Assembly (NCBI RefSeq): GCF_004114375.1
Contig: NZ_CP034692.1
Span: 2,604,001 to 2,668,000, forward strand
Reading direction: 5' to 3'
DNA from: Halorubrum sp. BOL3-1
GTDB lineage: Archaea; Halobacteriota; Halobacteria; Halobacteriales; Haloferacaceae
DNA length: 64,000 nt
Made by a program: the position numbers and the translations under genes
Shown: in pieces, positions 15,388 through 24,571 of the stretch
Layout of the letters: each line of letters starts with the position of its first letter
Position numbering within the stretch: position 1 is the first letter of the stretch
The notes under the pieces: generated by a model
What the model was told of the DNA's origin: nothing
What the model saw: the letters and a program-made list of their open reading frames with translations, nothing else
Databases searched by the model: none

Positions 15388-15663
15388 ATGTACGACCTCA
15401 CAGGTTTTCAGCGCGACCTGCTCTACGTGATCGCGGGCCTCGACGAACCGCACGGGCTGGCTATCAAAGAGGAGCTCGAAGGGTACTACGAAAAGGAGAT
15501 CCACCACGGCCGGCTCTACCCGAACCTCGACACGCTCGTCGAGAAGGGGCTCGTCGAGAAGGGCCAGCGCGACCGCCGCACCAACTACTACACCCTGACT
15601 CGCCGCGGCGGCCGCGAGATCGAGGCGCGCACCGACTGGGAAGCGGAGTACATCGAACACTGA
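15388..15663 (+). CDS. PadR family transcriptional regulator
   Basis: The protein has 91 residues and is a single winged helix-turn-helix domain. FQRDLLYVIAGLDEPHGLAI, then HHGRLYPNLDTLVEKGLVEKG (recognition helix and wing) and RRTNYYTLTRRG match the compact PadR form common in haloarchaea. It lacks the C-terminal dimerisation helix of long PadR proteins. It stands alone, and the palindrome at 15307-15330 may be its own operator. The ligand and targets cannot be read from the sequence. Confidence 0.9.
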   Translation: MYDLTGFQRDLLYVIAGLDEPHGLAIKEELEGYYEKEIHHGRLYPNLDTLVEKGLVEKGQRDRRTNYYTLTRRGGREIEARTDWEAEYIEH

Positions 15664-15756
15664 GCCGGCCGCTCGTCGCCCTCGCGTTCGACCGATAGCC
15701 GCCGGTCTCGGCCGGCCCGCCCTCTCGTCCGTCTCTTCCGTCTTGATTTTTCCCCC

Positions 15757-15885
15757 ACTCCCTCACCCCAGCCCCTTTGCCCCCGCTCCCTCACCCCAGC
15801 CTCTTTGCCCCCGCTCCCTCACCCCAGCCTCTTTGCCCCCGCTCCCTCACCCCAGCCTCTTTGCCCCCACTCCCTCGCCCCGCGT
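15757..15885. repeat. 28-bp tandem repeat upstream of gatD, four copies plus part of a fifth
   Basis: The unit CGCTCCCTCACCCCAGCCTC followed by TTTGCCCC is repeated at 15757-15784, 15785-15812, 15813-15840 and 15841-15868, with a partial, diverged copy at 15869-15885. The second to fourth copies are identical; the first differs at two bases. One strand is almost purine-free. It lies 43 bp before the gatD start. Open frames through it are shadows of the repeat. Confidence 0.95.
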
Positions 15886-15927
15886 CGAACGGTTGGATTC
15901 AAGTCCGCCCCGGCGGAACCCAGTCGT

Positions 15928-17226
15928 ATGCAACCGGGAGATCGCGTCCGCGTCGATCGCGGGGGCGTCACCAACGAGGGCGTACTGCTCCCCTCCACGA
16001 CGCGCGACCACCTCGTCGTCAAGCTCGACGGCGGCTACAACGTCGGGATCGACCGCGAGGCGGCCGACGCCGAGGTGCTCGAATTCGCCGTCCGCGAGGT
16101 CGACCCCGCCGAGACCGACGACGACGGCGACGAGACCTCCGCGATCACCTTCGACGAGGACCTGCCGACGGTCTCGCTCATCTCCACCGGCGGGACCATC
16201 GCATCGACCGTCGACTACCGGACCGGCGCCGTCACCGCGCAGTTCGACGCCGAGGACGTCCTCCGGGCCGTCCCGGAGCTCGCCGGGCGCGCGAACTACC
16301 GCGGCCGGGTCGTCGCGAACATCCTCTCGGAGAACATGGAGCCGTCCATCTGGCGCGAGCTGGCCGAGGCCGTCCGCGAGGAGGTCGAGGCGGGTGCCGA
16401 CGGCGTCGTCGTGATGCACGGCACCGACACGATGCAGTACTCCGCGTCCGCGCTCTCCTTCACGCTCGACTCGCCCGTGCCGGTCGTGTTCACCGGGAGC
16501 CAGCGCTCCGCGGACCGGCCCTCCTCCGACAACGTGATGAACGCGGTCTGTGCGGTCGAGGCCGTGAAGGCCGACCACGCCGAGACGCTCGTCTGTATGC
16601 ACGCGGGACCCTCCGACGACGCCTGCGCGCTCCACCGCGGCACGCGCGTCCGTAAGAACCACACCTCCCGCCGGGACGCCTTCGAGACGGTCGGCGCCGA
16701 GCCGCTCGGGCTGATCGACTACGAGGCCGCCGCCGAGGCGGGCGCCGAGGGCGACGCGGTCGACGCCGCGATCGAGTGGAACCGCGATCCGCGTCCGCGC
16801 GGAGAGACGGGCGAGGGGACCGTCTCCGTCGCGCCCGACCTCGACGGCGACGTCGAACTCGTCAAGTTCACGCCCGGGATGGACTCGGCCGCGTGGGACT
16901 ACCTCGACGACAAGGACGGCGTCGTGATCGAGGGCACCGGACTCGGGCACGTCCACACCGACCTCATCTCGCGGATCGAGGACCTGGTCGACGACGGGAC
17001 CGTCGTCGCCATGACGAGCCAGTGTCTCGCGGGGCGGGTCTGCGACCGCGTGTACGACACCGGCCGCGACCTCCTCGACGCCGGCGTCGTCGAGGCCGGC
17101 GACACCCTCCCCGGAACCGCGAAGGTGAAGCTGATGTGGGCGCTCGCGAACGTCTCCGACCCCGCCGACGCGATGGGTCGCGACCTCGCGGGCGAGCTGA
17201 CCGAGGAGTCGCAACCCTGGCGATGA
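15928..17226 (+). CDS. gatD: glutamyl-tRNA(Gln) amidotransferase subunit D
   Basis: The protein has 432 residues. GatD releases ammonia from an amide donor for the archaeal GatDE enzyme, which converts Glu-tRNA(Gln) to Gln-tRNA(Gln). An N-terminal SH3-like part (about 1-75) precedes an L-asparaginase-like domain. Catalytic motifs are STGGTIAS (Thr about 90) and MHGTDTMQYS (Thr about 166, Asp about 167), with TGSQRSADRPSSDN following. I chose the ATG at 15928 because MQPGDRVRV starts the SH3-like part; the longer frame reads through the 28-bp repeat. The stop overlaps the next gene's ATG by four bases. Confidence 0.95.
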   Translation: MQPGDRVRVDRGGVTNEGVLLPSTTRDHLVVKLDGGYNVGIDREAADAEVLEFAVREVDPAETDDDGDETSAITFDEDLPTVSLISTGGTIASTVDYRTGAVTAQFDAEDVLRAVPELAGRANYRGRVVANILSENMEPSIWRELAEAVREEVEAGADGVVVMHGTDTMQYSASALSFTLDSPVPVVFTGSQRSADRPSSDNVMNAVCAVEAVKADHAETLVCMHAGPSDDACALHRGTRVRKNHTSRRDAFETVGAEPLGLIDYEAAAEAGAEGDAVDAAIEWNRDPRPRGETGEGTVSVAPDLDGDVELVKFTPGMDSAAWDYLDDKDGVVIEGTGLGHVHTDLISRIEDLVDDGTVVAMTSQCLAGRVCDRVYDTGRDLLDAGVVEAGDTLPGTAKVKLMWALANVSDPADAMGRDLAGELTEESQPWR

Positions 17227-18296
17227 CGGGTGCGGAGGGGGAGTCGGCGTCCGACCCCGTCGTCCGCGAGGCCCGCCCCGCCGACGCCGACGCGATTACG
17301 GCGTTCACCCGCGACACGTGGGGCGAGCGCCACGACGACTACATCCCGCGGGTGTTCCCCGACTGGGCCGCGTCGGACGACCCGGACCGGGGGACCTTCG
17401 TCGCGACCCTACCGCCCGAGGCCGCCGACGCCGCCGGTCTCGACGGGCGAGCGGCGGGCGACACGCACGTCGCGGGCGACGGCGACGGCGCCGCCGACCC
17501 GGGCGACCCGGAGGCGGTCGTCGGCTGTATCCAGGCGGTCTCGCTCTCGGAGTGGGAGGCGTGGGGACAGGGGATCCGCGTCGACCCCGCCGCGCGCGGC
17601 CACGGCGTCGGCACCGCGCTCTCGGCGGCCGCGCTCGACTGGAGCCGCGAGCGCGGCGCGACCGTCTGCCGCAACATGGTGTTCTCGTGGAACGTCATGG
17701 GACTCGGGCAGTCGCGGGCGGTCGGCTTCGAGCCGGCGACCGAGTTCCGGTTCGCCGAGCCGGACCCCGACCCGGACGCGATCGCGCGCGGCGCGGCCGA
17801 CGCGAACGATGTCGGCGCCGCCGATCTCGATGTCCTTGTTGACCCCGACTCGAACGCCGCGTGGGCGTTCTGGAGCGATAGCGACGCCCGAGACCACCTG
17901 CGCGGCCTCGCGCTCGACCCCGACGAGTCGTGGGCCTGCTCGGCGCTCACCCGCGAGCGGCTCGCGACCGCGGCCGCCGAGGACCGACTGGTCGCCGTCG
18001 CCGGCCCGAAGGCCCTCGCCGGCTTCGCGGTCCGGACTCGCGTGACGGAACGCGAGACCGACGGCGAATCCGTCCGCATCGCGACGTACGGCGCGGCCGC
18101 GTGGCGCGATGTCGACGCGGCCGGCGCGCTGTACGACGCGGTCGCCGCCGACGCCGCGGCGGCCGACGCCGACGACGCACGCGTGCTGATCCCCGAGACG
18201 GTCGAACACGTGAGCGACACCGGCGCGAACCGCGTCCCGGTCGCGGCCGAACCGGACTTCGTGATGTGCGCCGACCTCTCGGGCGGGGAGCCATGA
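17223..18296 (+). CDS. GNAT family N-acetyltransferase, two-domain
   Basis: The protein has 357 residues. Residues about 10-180 form a GNAT fold with the acetyl-CoA loop GIRVDPAARGHGVGTAL (R/Q-x-x-G-x-G/A form). Residues about 190-357 look like a second, degenerate acetyltransferase-like half. The substrate is unknown. The gene overlaps gatD (ATGA) and is itself overlapped by a small membrane protein gene, so the three form a coupled operon. An insertion of about 25 acidic residues sits between early beta strands. Confidence 0.85.
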   Translation: MTGAEGESASDPVVREARPADADAITAFTRDTWGERHDDYIPRVFPDWAASDDPDRGTFVATLPPEAADAAGLDGRAAGDTHVAGDGDGAADPGDPEAVVGCIQAVSLSEWEAWGQGIRVDPAARGHGVGTALSAAALDWSRERGATVCRNMVFSWNVMGLGQSRAVGFEPATEFRFAEPDPDPDAIARGAADANDVGAADLDVLVDPDSNAAWAFWSDSDARDHLRGLALDPDESWACSALTRERLATAAAEDRLVAVAGPKALAGFAVRTRVTERETDGESVRIATYGAAAWRDVDAAGALYDAVAADAAAADADDARVLIPETVEHVSDTGANRVPVAAEPDFVMCADLSGGEP

Positions 18297-18505
18297 CCCT
18301 CTTCGGCGTCGCCCTCCCGTGGTCGCTCCCGCTCACGCTCGTGATCTACGGCGTCGTCGTCGCCGCCGCGGTGTGGATCTACCGTGACGCGAGGGCGCGC
18401 GGGAGCCGCTACGCGCTCGTCTGGGGGCTCTCGACGCTCGTCTTCACGATCGTTCCGGTGCTGGCGTACCTGTACCTCCACCGCGACGCCGGGCCGGCGC
18501 GGTGA
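18293..18505 (+). CDS. small two-helix membrane protein, 70 aa
   Basis: The protein has 70 residues with hydrophobic helices at about 8-28 and 42-62 and a basic loop RDARARGSR between them. The C-terminus is HRDAGPAR. No function is recognised. Its start overlaps the stop of the GNAT gene by four bases, which makes it the third member of the gatD operon. Confidence 0.75.
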   Translation: MTLFGVALPWSLPLTLVIYGVVVAAAVWIYRDARARGSRYALVWGLSTLVFTIVPVLAYLYLHRDAGPAR

Positions 18506-18567
18506 CCCGGTCGCGTCTCGCTCCGAATCCGTCCATATTGCGCCGCGTCGAGTGTCCCCCGGCCGTT

Positions 18568-18575
18568 TTTAAATA
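18568..18575 (+). promoter_or_regulatory. TATA box placed for a leaderless start at 18597
   Basis: TTTAAATA at 18568-18575 stands out in GC-rich sequence and lies 22-29 bp before the ATG at 18597. This is the spacing for a leaderless transcript and supports 18597, not 18731, as the original start of the following gene. Confidence 0.55.
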
Positions 18576-18596
18576 CCGACCCGAAACGACCGACGG

Positions 18597-19873
18597 ATGC
18601 CCTCCCTCCGCCTGACCGACCGCGTTCGAGCGCTCGCCCGCGGTCGCCGCCCCGGGCACTCTCGGTCGCGGTCGAGAACCTGCTTCCGCTCGTCGGCGTC
18701 CTCGCGCTCGGCTGGAACGCGGCCGCGCTGATGACGCTCTACTGGTTCGAGCTCGGGATCGCCTCCGGCTGGGCGCTCGTCCGCGGGCTGTTCGCCGGCA
18801 GACCGTCCGAACTCGACCACGAGGGGTTGATCCTCGGCCCGATCGCGCAGCGCCGAGTCGGGCTGTCGATCCCGTGGACGGGCGTTCAGGTCCGCGTCTC
18901 CTCGCTGCTCGTCCTTCCGATCGCGGCGCCGATCCTCGCGGCCGTCTGGCTGTTCGTCGGCACGCTCACGGTCGGGGTCGTCGTCGACGGCGGGTTAGCG
19001 CCCGAGGCGCTCGACACCGTGACACTCGCGGTCATCGCCGTCCTCGTCGGCGAGGGGCTGACGACGCTCGTGGAGTACTTCGGTCGCGGCGAGTACCGCG
19101 AACACAGCGCCCAGACGGCGATTCAAGGGGTCTTCGCTCGCGGCGCGGCGATCTTCCTCGGCGCGCTGTTCACCGTCACGATCGTCGCCGCGGGGACCCT
19201 GGAGGACGACACGCCGATCTCCGCGCTCGACCCGGACGCGATCGGACTCCCGCTCTTGCTCGGGATCGTCGCGGTGAAGTTCGCCTTCGATCTCACGAGC
19301 CTGTACGGCGATCGGCTGGCCGCGTTCGACGAGTCGTCCTCGCTCGAACTGGGGTTCTCGTACGACCCGCCCGCGGCGGAGCCGGTCGACCGCCCGCCGG
19401 GGGAGCCGATGCGGACAGTCCGACATCCCCGGCGAACCCGGCTCGCCGGCGTGCCGGCGACCCTCGTCGGTCACCCGGGACTGTGGTACGTCGGCGGGAT
19501 TCCCGCGCTCGTCGGCCTCCTGTTTGCGATCGGCGGCGACTGGGCGACCGTCGCCGCCCTCCTCGCGGTCGCCGTCGCGCTCCCGCTCGCCCTCGCCGCG
19601 CTCGACCACGAACTCCGGTACGGACTGGTCGCGTACCGCGCGGGCGACGACGCCCTGGTCGCCCGCGACCGCCTGTTCGGTGTCGGTCTGTGGCGCGTTG
19701 AGCCGTGGGACGAGACCGACCTCCGGGTGGAGCGCGGACGGCTCGACCGGCGGCTCGGGACCGAGACCGTCGTGATCGAACTCCGCGACGACGAGCATCG
19801 GATCCCGGGACTCGCCGACGCCGACCCCGTCCTCGACGTCTTCGACAGGCGGCCGGACCGGCCGGACGGGTGA
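18597..19873 (+). pseudogene. DUF6498-like membrane protein gene with apparent 5' frameshift
   Basis: The long frame starts at ATG 18731 and encodes 380 residues with several hydrophobic helices. Coding-like sequence in that frame continues upstream (LSVAVENLLPLVGVLALGW), forming the missing first helix, but this part has no start codon. The ATG at 18597, placed correctly behind a TATA box, begins MPSLRLTDRVRALARGRR in another frame. The two parts join if one base is restored near 18640-18660, a GC-rich tract with runs of C and G. Either the gene is broken, a shorter protein is made from 18731, or the assembly has a one-base error. The remaining protein resembles haloarchaeal DUF6498 membrane proteins of unknown function. 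Confidence 0.6.
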
Positions 19874-19961
19874 TCCCTTGTGGCGGACCGCTCCGCGAGG
19901 GAGTATCGCTCGCGATACCCGAACCCGAACGCCTAATTGGGCCGGTCTCTCCCGTGGGGAC

Positions 19962-20999
19962 ATGTTCGCGACGCTGCCGGACCTCCTCCGACTGCTCGTC
20001 GTCCCCGCGTTCGCGTGGGCGGCGATCCGGGACGTCCGGACCCGACGCCTCCCGAACCGGATCTGGCCGCCGCTGTACCTGTTCGGCGCGCTCCTCCTCG
20101 TCTGGGAGGCCGCCTCGATGTGGCCGTTCGCGGGGTCCGACGGGCGGCTATTCCTCGTTCTGGCCGCGATCAGCCTGCTGTTCGTCGCGCCGCTCGGCTA
20201 CGCCTTCTGGTACCTCGGCGCGTTCGGCGGCGCCGACGCCAAGGCGATGATCGCGCTCGCGGTGATCTTCCCGACGTTCCCGGCCTACGAGGTCGCGGGG
20301 CTCGCGCTTCCGCTCGTCGACACCGACCTCGGCGTGTTCTCGCTGACGATCCTCACGAACACGGTACTGCTCGGTCTCGCCTACCCGGTCGGCCTCGCCG
20401 CGCTCAACCTCGTCCGCGGCGAGGTCTCGTCGAACATGTTCTTCGCGCGACCGGTCGCGACCGAGTCGCTGCCCGACCGGCACGGGCGGCTGTTCGAGGG
20501 TCCGGACGGTCCGACGCGGGACGGTCTCGACCTGGACGCGCTCCGGATGTACCTCCGCTGGCGCGGCCTCACGCTGGCGGAGCTGCGGGCCGATCCGGCG
20601 GAACTCCGCGACCCCGCGTCGGTCGCCCAGACGTTCGACCCGACCGACGGCGGGACCCACGTCGGCCCGCGGACCGATGGGGGGCGCGCAGTCGACGACG
20701 CGGCCCCGGACGGGGGAACCCCGGTCGACGCCGCCGGTGGCGCGGAGCGGGACGCGGCGTCCCGTCGCGACTTCGACGACCCCTGGGCCGCCGAGCGCTT
20801 CCTCGACGAGATCGATCACGGCGCCTACGGCACCGACGCCGCGACCCTCCGTGACGGTCTCGACGTCGTCGCCGGCGAGGACCGCGTGCTGGTCTCGCCC
20901 GGAATGCCGTTCGTCGTCCCGATGGCCCTCGGACTCGTCGTCTCGCTGACGTACGGCGACGCGCTGTTCGCGCTGCTCGGCGTGGTCGGGCTCGTCTGA
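19962..20999 (+). CDS. pibD: prepilin peptidase, A24 family (PibD-like)
   Basis: The protein has 345 residues and processes type IV pilin and archaellin precursors at the membrane. The catalytic aspartates are in AIRDVRTRRLPNRIW (about residue 25) and FGGADAKAM (about residue 92), the GxGD-type pair. About six helices surround them. Residues about 190-310 are an acidic, hydrophilic insertion, followed by a hydrophobic C-terminus (SPGMPFVVPMALGLVV) typical of the haloarchaeal form. The start at 19962 was chosen because MFATLPDLLRLLVVPAF begins the first helix; the longer frame has no support. No pilin genes are adjacent. Confidence 0.9.
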   Translation: MFATLPDLLRLLVVPAFAWAAIRDVRTRRLPNRIWPPLYLFGALLLVWEAASMWPFAGSDGRLFLVLAAISLLFVAPLGYAFWYLGAFGGADAKAMIALAVIFPTFPAYEVAGLALPLVDTDLGVFSLTILTNTVLLGLAYPVGLAALNLVRGEVSSNMFFARPVATESLPDRHGRLFEGPDGPTRDGLDLDALRMYLRWRGLTLAELRADPAELRDPASVAQTFDPTDGGTHVGPRTDGGRAVDDAAPDGGTPVDAAGGAERDAASRRDFDDPWAAERFLDEIDHGAYGTDAATLRDGLDVVAGEDRVLVSPGMPFVVPMALGLVVSLTYGDALFALLGVVGLV

Positions 21000-21041
21000 A
21001 GACCGCGACATGAGGGCCTTTCCCTCCGGTTCCGACGCGCC

Positions 21042-22571
21042 TCAGCTCTCGGCCCGGACGTCGGCGGCGGCGAGGACGCGCGTCCCGACCGGGCGCTTCA
21101 CGAACTCCCCGAGGTCGCGCCCGATCAGGTCGCTGACACCGCGCTGGGCCGCCGCGTCGAGCAACCGCTGGTCGACGGTCCCGTCGACGACGACCGCCTG
21201 CGGCGCGGTGTCGGCGCCGTCGAGCGCGTCGAACGCGTCCGCGGCGCCGACCTCGTCGAGGACGGCGAACTCGTCGTCGAGGAGGCGCGCGCGGCCGGTT
21301 CCTCCGTCGACGACCTCGCTGACGTGGCCGGCGATCGACTGCGGTCCGGCGGCGGTCCCGTCGAGTTCGTCGGGTTCGTTGGTCCCGTCGAGTTCGTCGG
21401 GTTCGTTGGTCCCGTCGAGTTCGTCGGGTTCGTTGGTCCCGTCGGGTTCGTCCGCTTCGCTGGTCCCGTCGGGTTCGTCCGCTTCGCTGGTCCCGTCGGG
21501 TTCGTCGGCTTCGTCAGTCTCGCTCGTCTCCGGATCTCCGACCGGTTCGCCGTCCGAACCCTCGGTCGGCTCGGACGGTTCGTCCGCTGGTCCGACGCCC
21601 GGCGACTCGGTCGATCGGCTCGACCGCCCGGACGAGGCGTCCGCGGGAGAGTCGTCCGCGGGAGAGTCGTCTCGTACCGCGCCGCCGTCGCCGACGCGGG
21701 CCACCGACCCAGGCTCGTCGCCGTCCGCGATCTTCTCGTCGCTCGCGGCCGCCCGGAGGTCGGCGGCGTCCGCGAGGCTCGCGTACGGGACCTTCCCGCG
21801 GAGCGCCTCGAAGACGGCGTCGCGGTCGAGGTCCTCGACGGACTCACCGGGCGGCGCGAACGCGACGTAGTCGACGTCGCCCACCTGCGCGAGCTCGCGG
21901 AGGACGAGTTCGCCGCCGCGGTCGCCGTCGAGGAAGGCGGTGACGGTCCGGTCGGCGGTCAGGTCGGTCACCGCCTCGGGGACGTTCGTCCCCTCGACCG
22001 CGACGGCGTTTTTGATCCCGCAGTCGAGCAGCGTCAGTACGTCCGCGCGCCCCTCGACGACGATGACGGCGTCGGAGTCACCGACCCGCGGCCCGGCGGG
22101 GAGTCCCTCGTAGTCGACGATTCCCTCGACGCGGGCGGCGTCGCGGACCTCGTCCAACACGTCGCTGCTCGCGAGGTTCGTCTCCTCGAAGCCGCCGGCG
22201 ATCAGCTCCTTGGCGCGCTCGACGACCTCACGGCGCTTGGCCGCCCGCACGTCCTCGATACTCGTAACCTCCACGGAGGCGTGACAGGGACCGATGCGGT
22301 CGATCGTCTCTAACGCGGCCGCCAGGATGGCGGTCTCGACTTTGTCCAGACTGGAGGCGACGGTGACCTCACCGAACGACTGCCCGTTCTCGGACTCGAC
22401 GGCGACGTCGATCCGGCCGACGCGCGAGGACTCCTGGAGGTCGCGGAGGTCCAGCTCGTCGCCGAGCAGCCCCTCCGTCTGGCCGAACACCGCCCCGACG
22501 ACGTCGCTTCGCTCGACGACGCCGTCGGCCGCGATGGTGGCGTGTATCAGGTATTTTTCTGTGTCTTTCAT
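21042..22571 (-). CDS. dnaG: archaeal DnaG, toprim primase homologue
   Basis: The protein has 509 residues. Archaeal DnaG has a toprim domain and works mainly with the RNA exosome. The N-terminus MKDTEKYLIHATIAADG and the toprim motifs VIVVEGRADV (Glu about 173) and FLDGDRGGE (about 216-224) are clear. A disordered acidic linker (about 295-420) contains six 9-residue repeats of TNEPDELDG and TSEADEPDG type, encoded by 27-bp repeats. The conserved C-terminal domain (about 425-509) follows. The start at 22571 matches the family; the longer frame is unsupported. Confidence 0.95.
   Translation of the reverse strand: MKDTEKYLIHATIAADGVVERSDVVGAVFGQTEGLLGDELDLRDLQESSRVGRIDVAVESENGQSFGEVTVASSLDKVETAILAAALETIDRIGPCHASVEVTSIEDVRAAKRREVVERAKELIAGGFEETNLASSDVLDEVRDAARVEGIVDYEGLPAGPRVGDSDAVIVVEGRADVLTLLDCGIKNAVAVEGTNVPEAVTDLTADRTVTAFLDGDRGGELVLRELAQVGDVDYVAFAPPGESVEDLDRDAVFEALRGKVPYASLADAADLRAAASDEKIADGDEPGSVARVGDGGAVRDDSPADDSPADASSGRSSRSTESPGVGPADEPSEPTEGSDGEPVGDPETSETDEADEPDGTSEADEPDGTSEADEPDGTNEPDELDGTNEPDELDGTNEPDELDGTAAGPQSIAGHVSEVVDGGTGRARLLDDEFAVLDEVGAADAFDALDGADTAPQAVVVDGTVDQRLLDAAAQRGVSDLIGRDLGEFVKRPVGTRVLAAADVRAES
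21354..21515. repeat. 27-bp coding repeat in the dnaG linker, six units
   Basis: On the plus strand the units start at 21354, 21381, 21408, 21435, 21462 and 21489. The first three are identical (GGTCCCGTCGAGTTCGTCGG and GTTCGTT). The next two form a second identical type ending CGCTTCGCT, and the sixth is a variant. Units encode nine acidic residues each on the minus strand, so copy-number changes keep the frame. Confidence 0.95.
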
Positions 22572-22748
22572 GATGGGTGAATGGTGATATCGGGCGGGAG
22601 AAGCCGCCCGGCTTACGTTTCGTCCCTCGCGGAAAATAGCTATCGCCACGCTCCTCCGGCGGCAGTTATTGAAGAAAATTTCTCTTCAATACACATTTTC
22701 GAACTTTTCCGATAGTGATTAGTGTTTACAGAACCATATTCACTGTAC

Positions 22749-23021
22749 ATGAAGCGTTCACGGAGTGATATCGTGTGGATACCGACGTTTGCGATACTCG
22801 TAGCGTTCGCGGTGCCGTGGCCCCTGTGGGGCGTCGACCGCGTCGTCGCCGGCCTTCCGGTGTGGATCTGGTGGCACGTGGCGTGGCTGGGGCTGTGTAC
22901 GGTCCTGTTCGCGCTGTTCGTCCGGACCGGCGCGTGGGAGCGGAGGATGGGCCGGCGGCCGACGATAGACTCCGGTAGCGGGACCGCGAAGACCGCCGAC
23001 GCGGAGGGCGACCGTCGATGA
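22749..23021 (+). CDS. DUF3311-like small membrane protein, partner of SSS transporter
   Basis: The protein has 90 residues with two helices (about 10-30 and 36-58), a Trp-rich middle (VWIWWHVAWLG) and a polar tail. This is the DUF3311 layout. Such proteins are regularly encoded directly before sodium:solute symporters, as here, where the two genes overlap by four bases. It may be an accessory subunit. The ATG at 22749 was chosen over the upstream GTG because it directly precedes the first helix. Confidence 0.8.
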   Translation: MKRSRSDIVWIPTFAILVAFAVPWPLWGVDRVVAGLPVWIWWHVAWLGLCTVLFALFVRTGAWERRMGRRPTIDSGSGTAKTADAEGDRR

Positions 23022-24502
23022 CGCTCGGTCTCTCGCTCGGCGTCGTCGTCGGCTACCTCGTGGTCGCGCTCGCGCTCGGCCTGGTCGCGTACCGCGTCTC
23101 GGAGACGACCGCCGAGGACTACTACCTCGCGAGCCGGTCGATCGGGACGCTCGTGCTGCTGTTCACGACGTTTGCCACCCTGCTGTCGGCGTTCACCTTC
23201 TTCGGCGGCCCGAACCTCGCGTACGCCGCCGGGCCGGAGTGGCTGATCGTGATGGGGACCCTCGACGGCGTCCTGTTCGCCGTGCTGTGGTACGTGATCG
23301 GCTACAAGCAGTGGCTGATCGGCGCCCGCAACGACTATGTGACCCTGGGCGAGATGCTGGGCGACCGGTTCGGCTCCGTCGGACTGCGCGCGCTGGTCGC
23401 GGGCGTGAGCCTCCTGTGGCTGTTCCCGTACGTCATGCTCCAGCAGATGGGCGCCGGTGAGGCGCTCGTGGGACTCACCGACGGCGTCGTCCCGTACTGG
23501 GGCGGCGCGGCGCTCATCACGGCGTTCATGATCCTCTATATCGGCGTCGCCGGGCTCCGCGGCGTGGCGTGGACGGACACGCTACAGGGGCTGTTCATGC
23601 TCTCTATCGTCTGGGTCGCCGCGGCGTGGGTCCTCTCGGCGGTCGGCGGCGTCGGCGCCGCGACCGGCGCAATGTTAGAGGCTCGCCCCGAGTTCGGGAG
23701 CTTCGGCGGCGGGACGTACACGCCCGGGTTCATCGTCTCGACGGCGATCACCATCGCGTTCGGCGTGACGATGTTCCCACAGATCAACCAGCGGTTCTTC
23801 GTCGCGAAGTCGGCCGCGACGCTGAAGCGGTCGTTCGCGCTGTGGCCCGTGCTGGTCCTCCTCCTCTTCCTCCCGGCGTTCATGCTCGGCGCGTGGGCGG
23901 CCGGGATGCCGGTCGAGGTCCCCGAGGGCGCGAACGTCTTGCCGGTCGTGTTGAACGAGTACACGCCGGCGTGGTTCGCCGCCTTGGTGATCGCGGGCGC
24001 GATGGCCGCGATGATGTCCTCGTCGGACTCGATGCTCTTGTCGGGGTCGTCGTACTTCACGCGCGACCTGTACCGCCCGCTCGTCGACGCGGACGCCTCC
24101 GAGCGGCGCGAGGCGTGGATCGCGCGGATCGGCGTGGCGGCGTTCGCGACGCTGGCGTTCGTCGCGAGCCTGTTCCGGCCGGGGACGCTGATCGAGGTGG
24201 GCGACACCGCCTTCTCCGGGTTCGCGCTGCTCGCGCTCCCCGTGATCTGCGCGCTCTACTGGCCGCGGACGACGCGCACGGGGATGGTCGTCGGAATTGC
24301 CGTCCCGCAGGCGACGTACCTGCTCGTGGTGTTGTCGTCGGTGCTGCCGCTCGTCCCGACGCTCCCGCGGACCGTCCTCGGCGGCTGGGACGTCGCGCTC
24401 GGCCTGATGGTCCTGTCGGGCGCGCTCACGGTCGGCGTCTCGCTCGTGACCGCCCCGACCGCCGACGGCGACGCCTCGCGGTTCGCGGTCACGGGCGACT
24501 GA
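23018..24502 (+). CDS. sodium:solute symporter family transporter
   Basis: The protein has 494 residues with about 13 hydrophobic helices. ETTAEDYYLASRSIGT near residue 30 is the sodium:solute symporter (SSS) signature region at the first cytoplasmic loop, and AFTFFGGPNLAYAAG follows in helix 2. The family imports small solutes such as organic acids or amino acids with sodium. The substrate is not predictable. Coupling to the DUF3311-like gene is typical. Confidence 0.9.
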   Translation: MTLGLSLGVVVGYLVVALALGLVAYRVSETTAEDYYLASRSIGTLVLLFTTFATLLSAFTFFGGPNLAYAAGPEWLIVMGTLDGVLFAVLWYVIGYKQWLIGARNDYVTLGEMLGDRFGSVGLRALVAGVSLLWLFPYVMLQQMGAGEALVGLTDGVVPYWGGAALITAFMILYIGVAGLRGVAWTDTLQGLFMLSIVWVAAAWVLSAVGGVGAATGAMLEARPEFGSFGGGTYTPGFIVSTAITIAFGVTMFPQINQRFFVAKSAATLKRSFALWPVLVLLLFLPAFMLGAWAAGMPVEVPEGANVLPVVLNEYTPAWFAALVIAGAMAAMMSSSDSMLLSGSSYFTRDLYRPLVDADASERREAWIARIGVAAFATLAFVASLFRPGTLIEVGDTAFSGFALLALPVICALYWPRTTRTGMVVGIAVPQATYLLVVLSSVLPLVPTLPRTVLGGWDVALGLMVLSGALTVGVSLVTAPTADGDASRFAVTGD

Positions 24503-24571
24503 GTCACGCTTCGGTTCCCGCCGCGTCGGACCCGTCGAAAGCCAAAAGCCGGTCTGTCCCCGACGGACGGT

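Noticed and set aside
15743-16655. Plus-strand ORFs beginning in the 28-bp repeat with LPHPSLFAPAP-like sequence
   Set aside because: They are repeat translations running into the gatD coding region in wrong frames or extending gatD upstream without a start context.
15847-17214. Minus-strand ORF of 455 codons opposite gatD
   Set aside because: Antisense shadow of gatD, which has all catalytic motifs on the plus strand.
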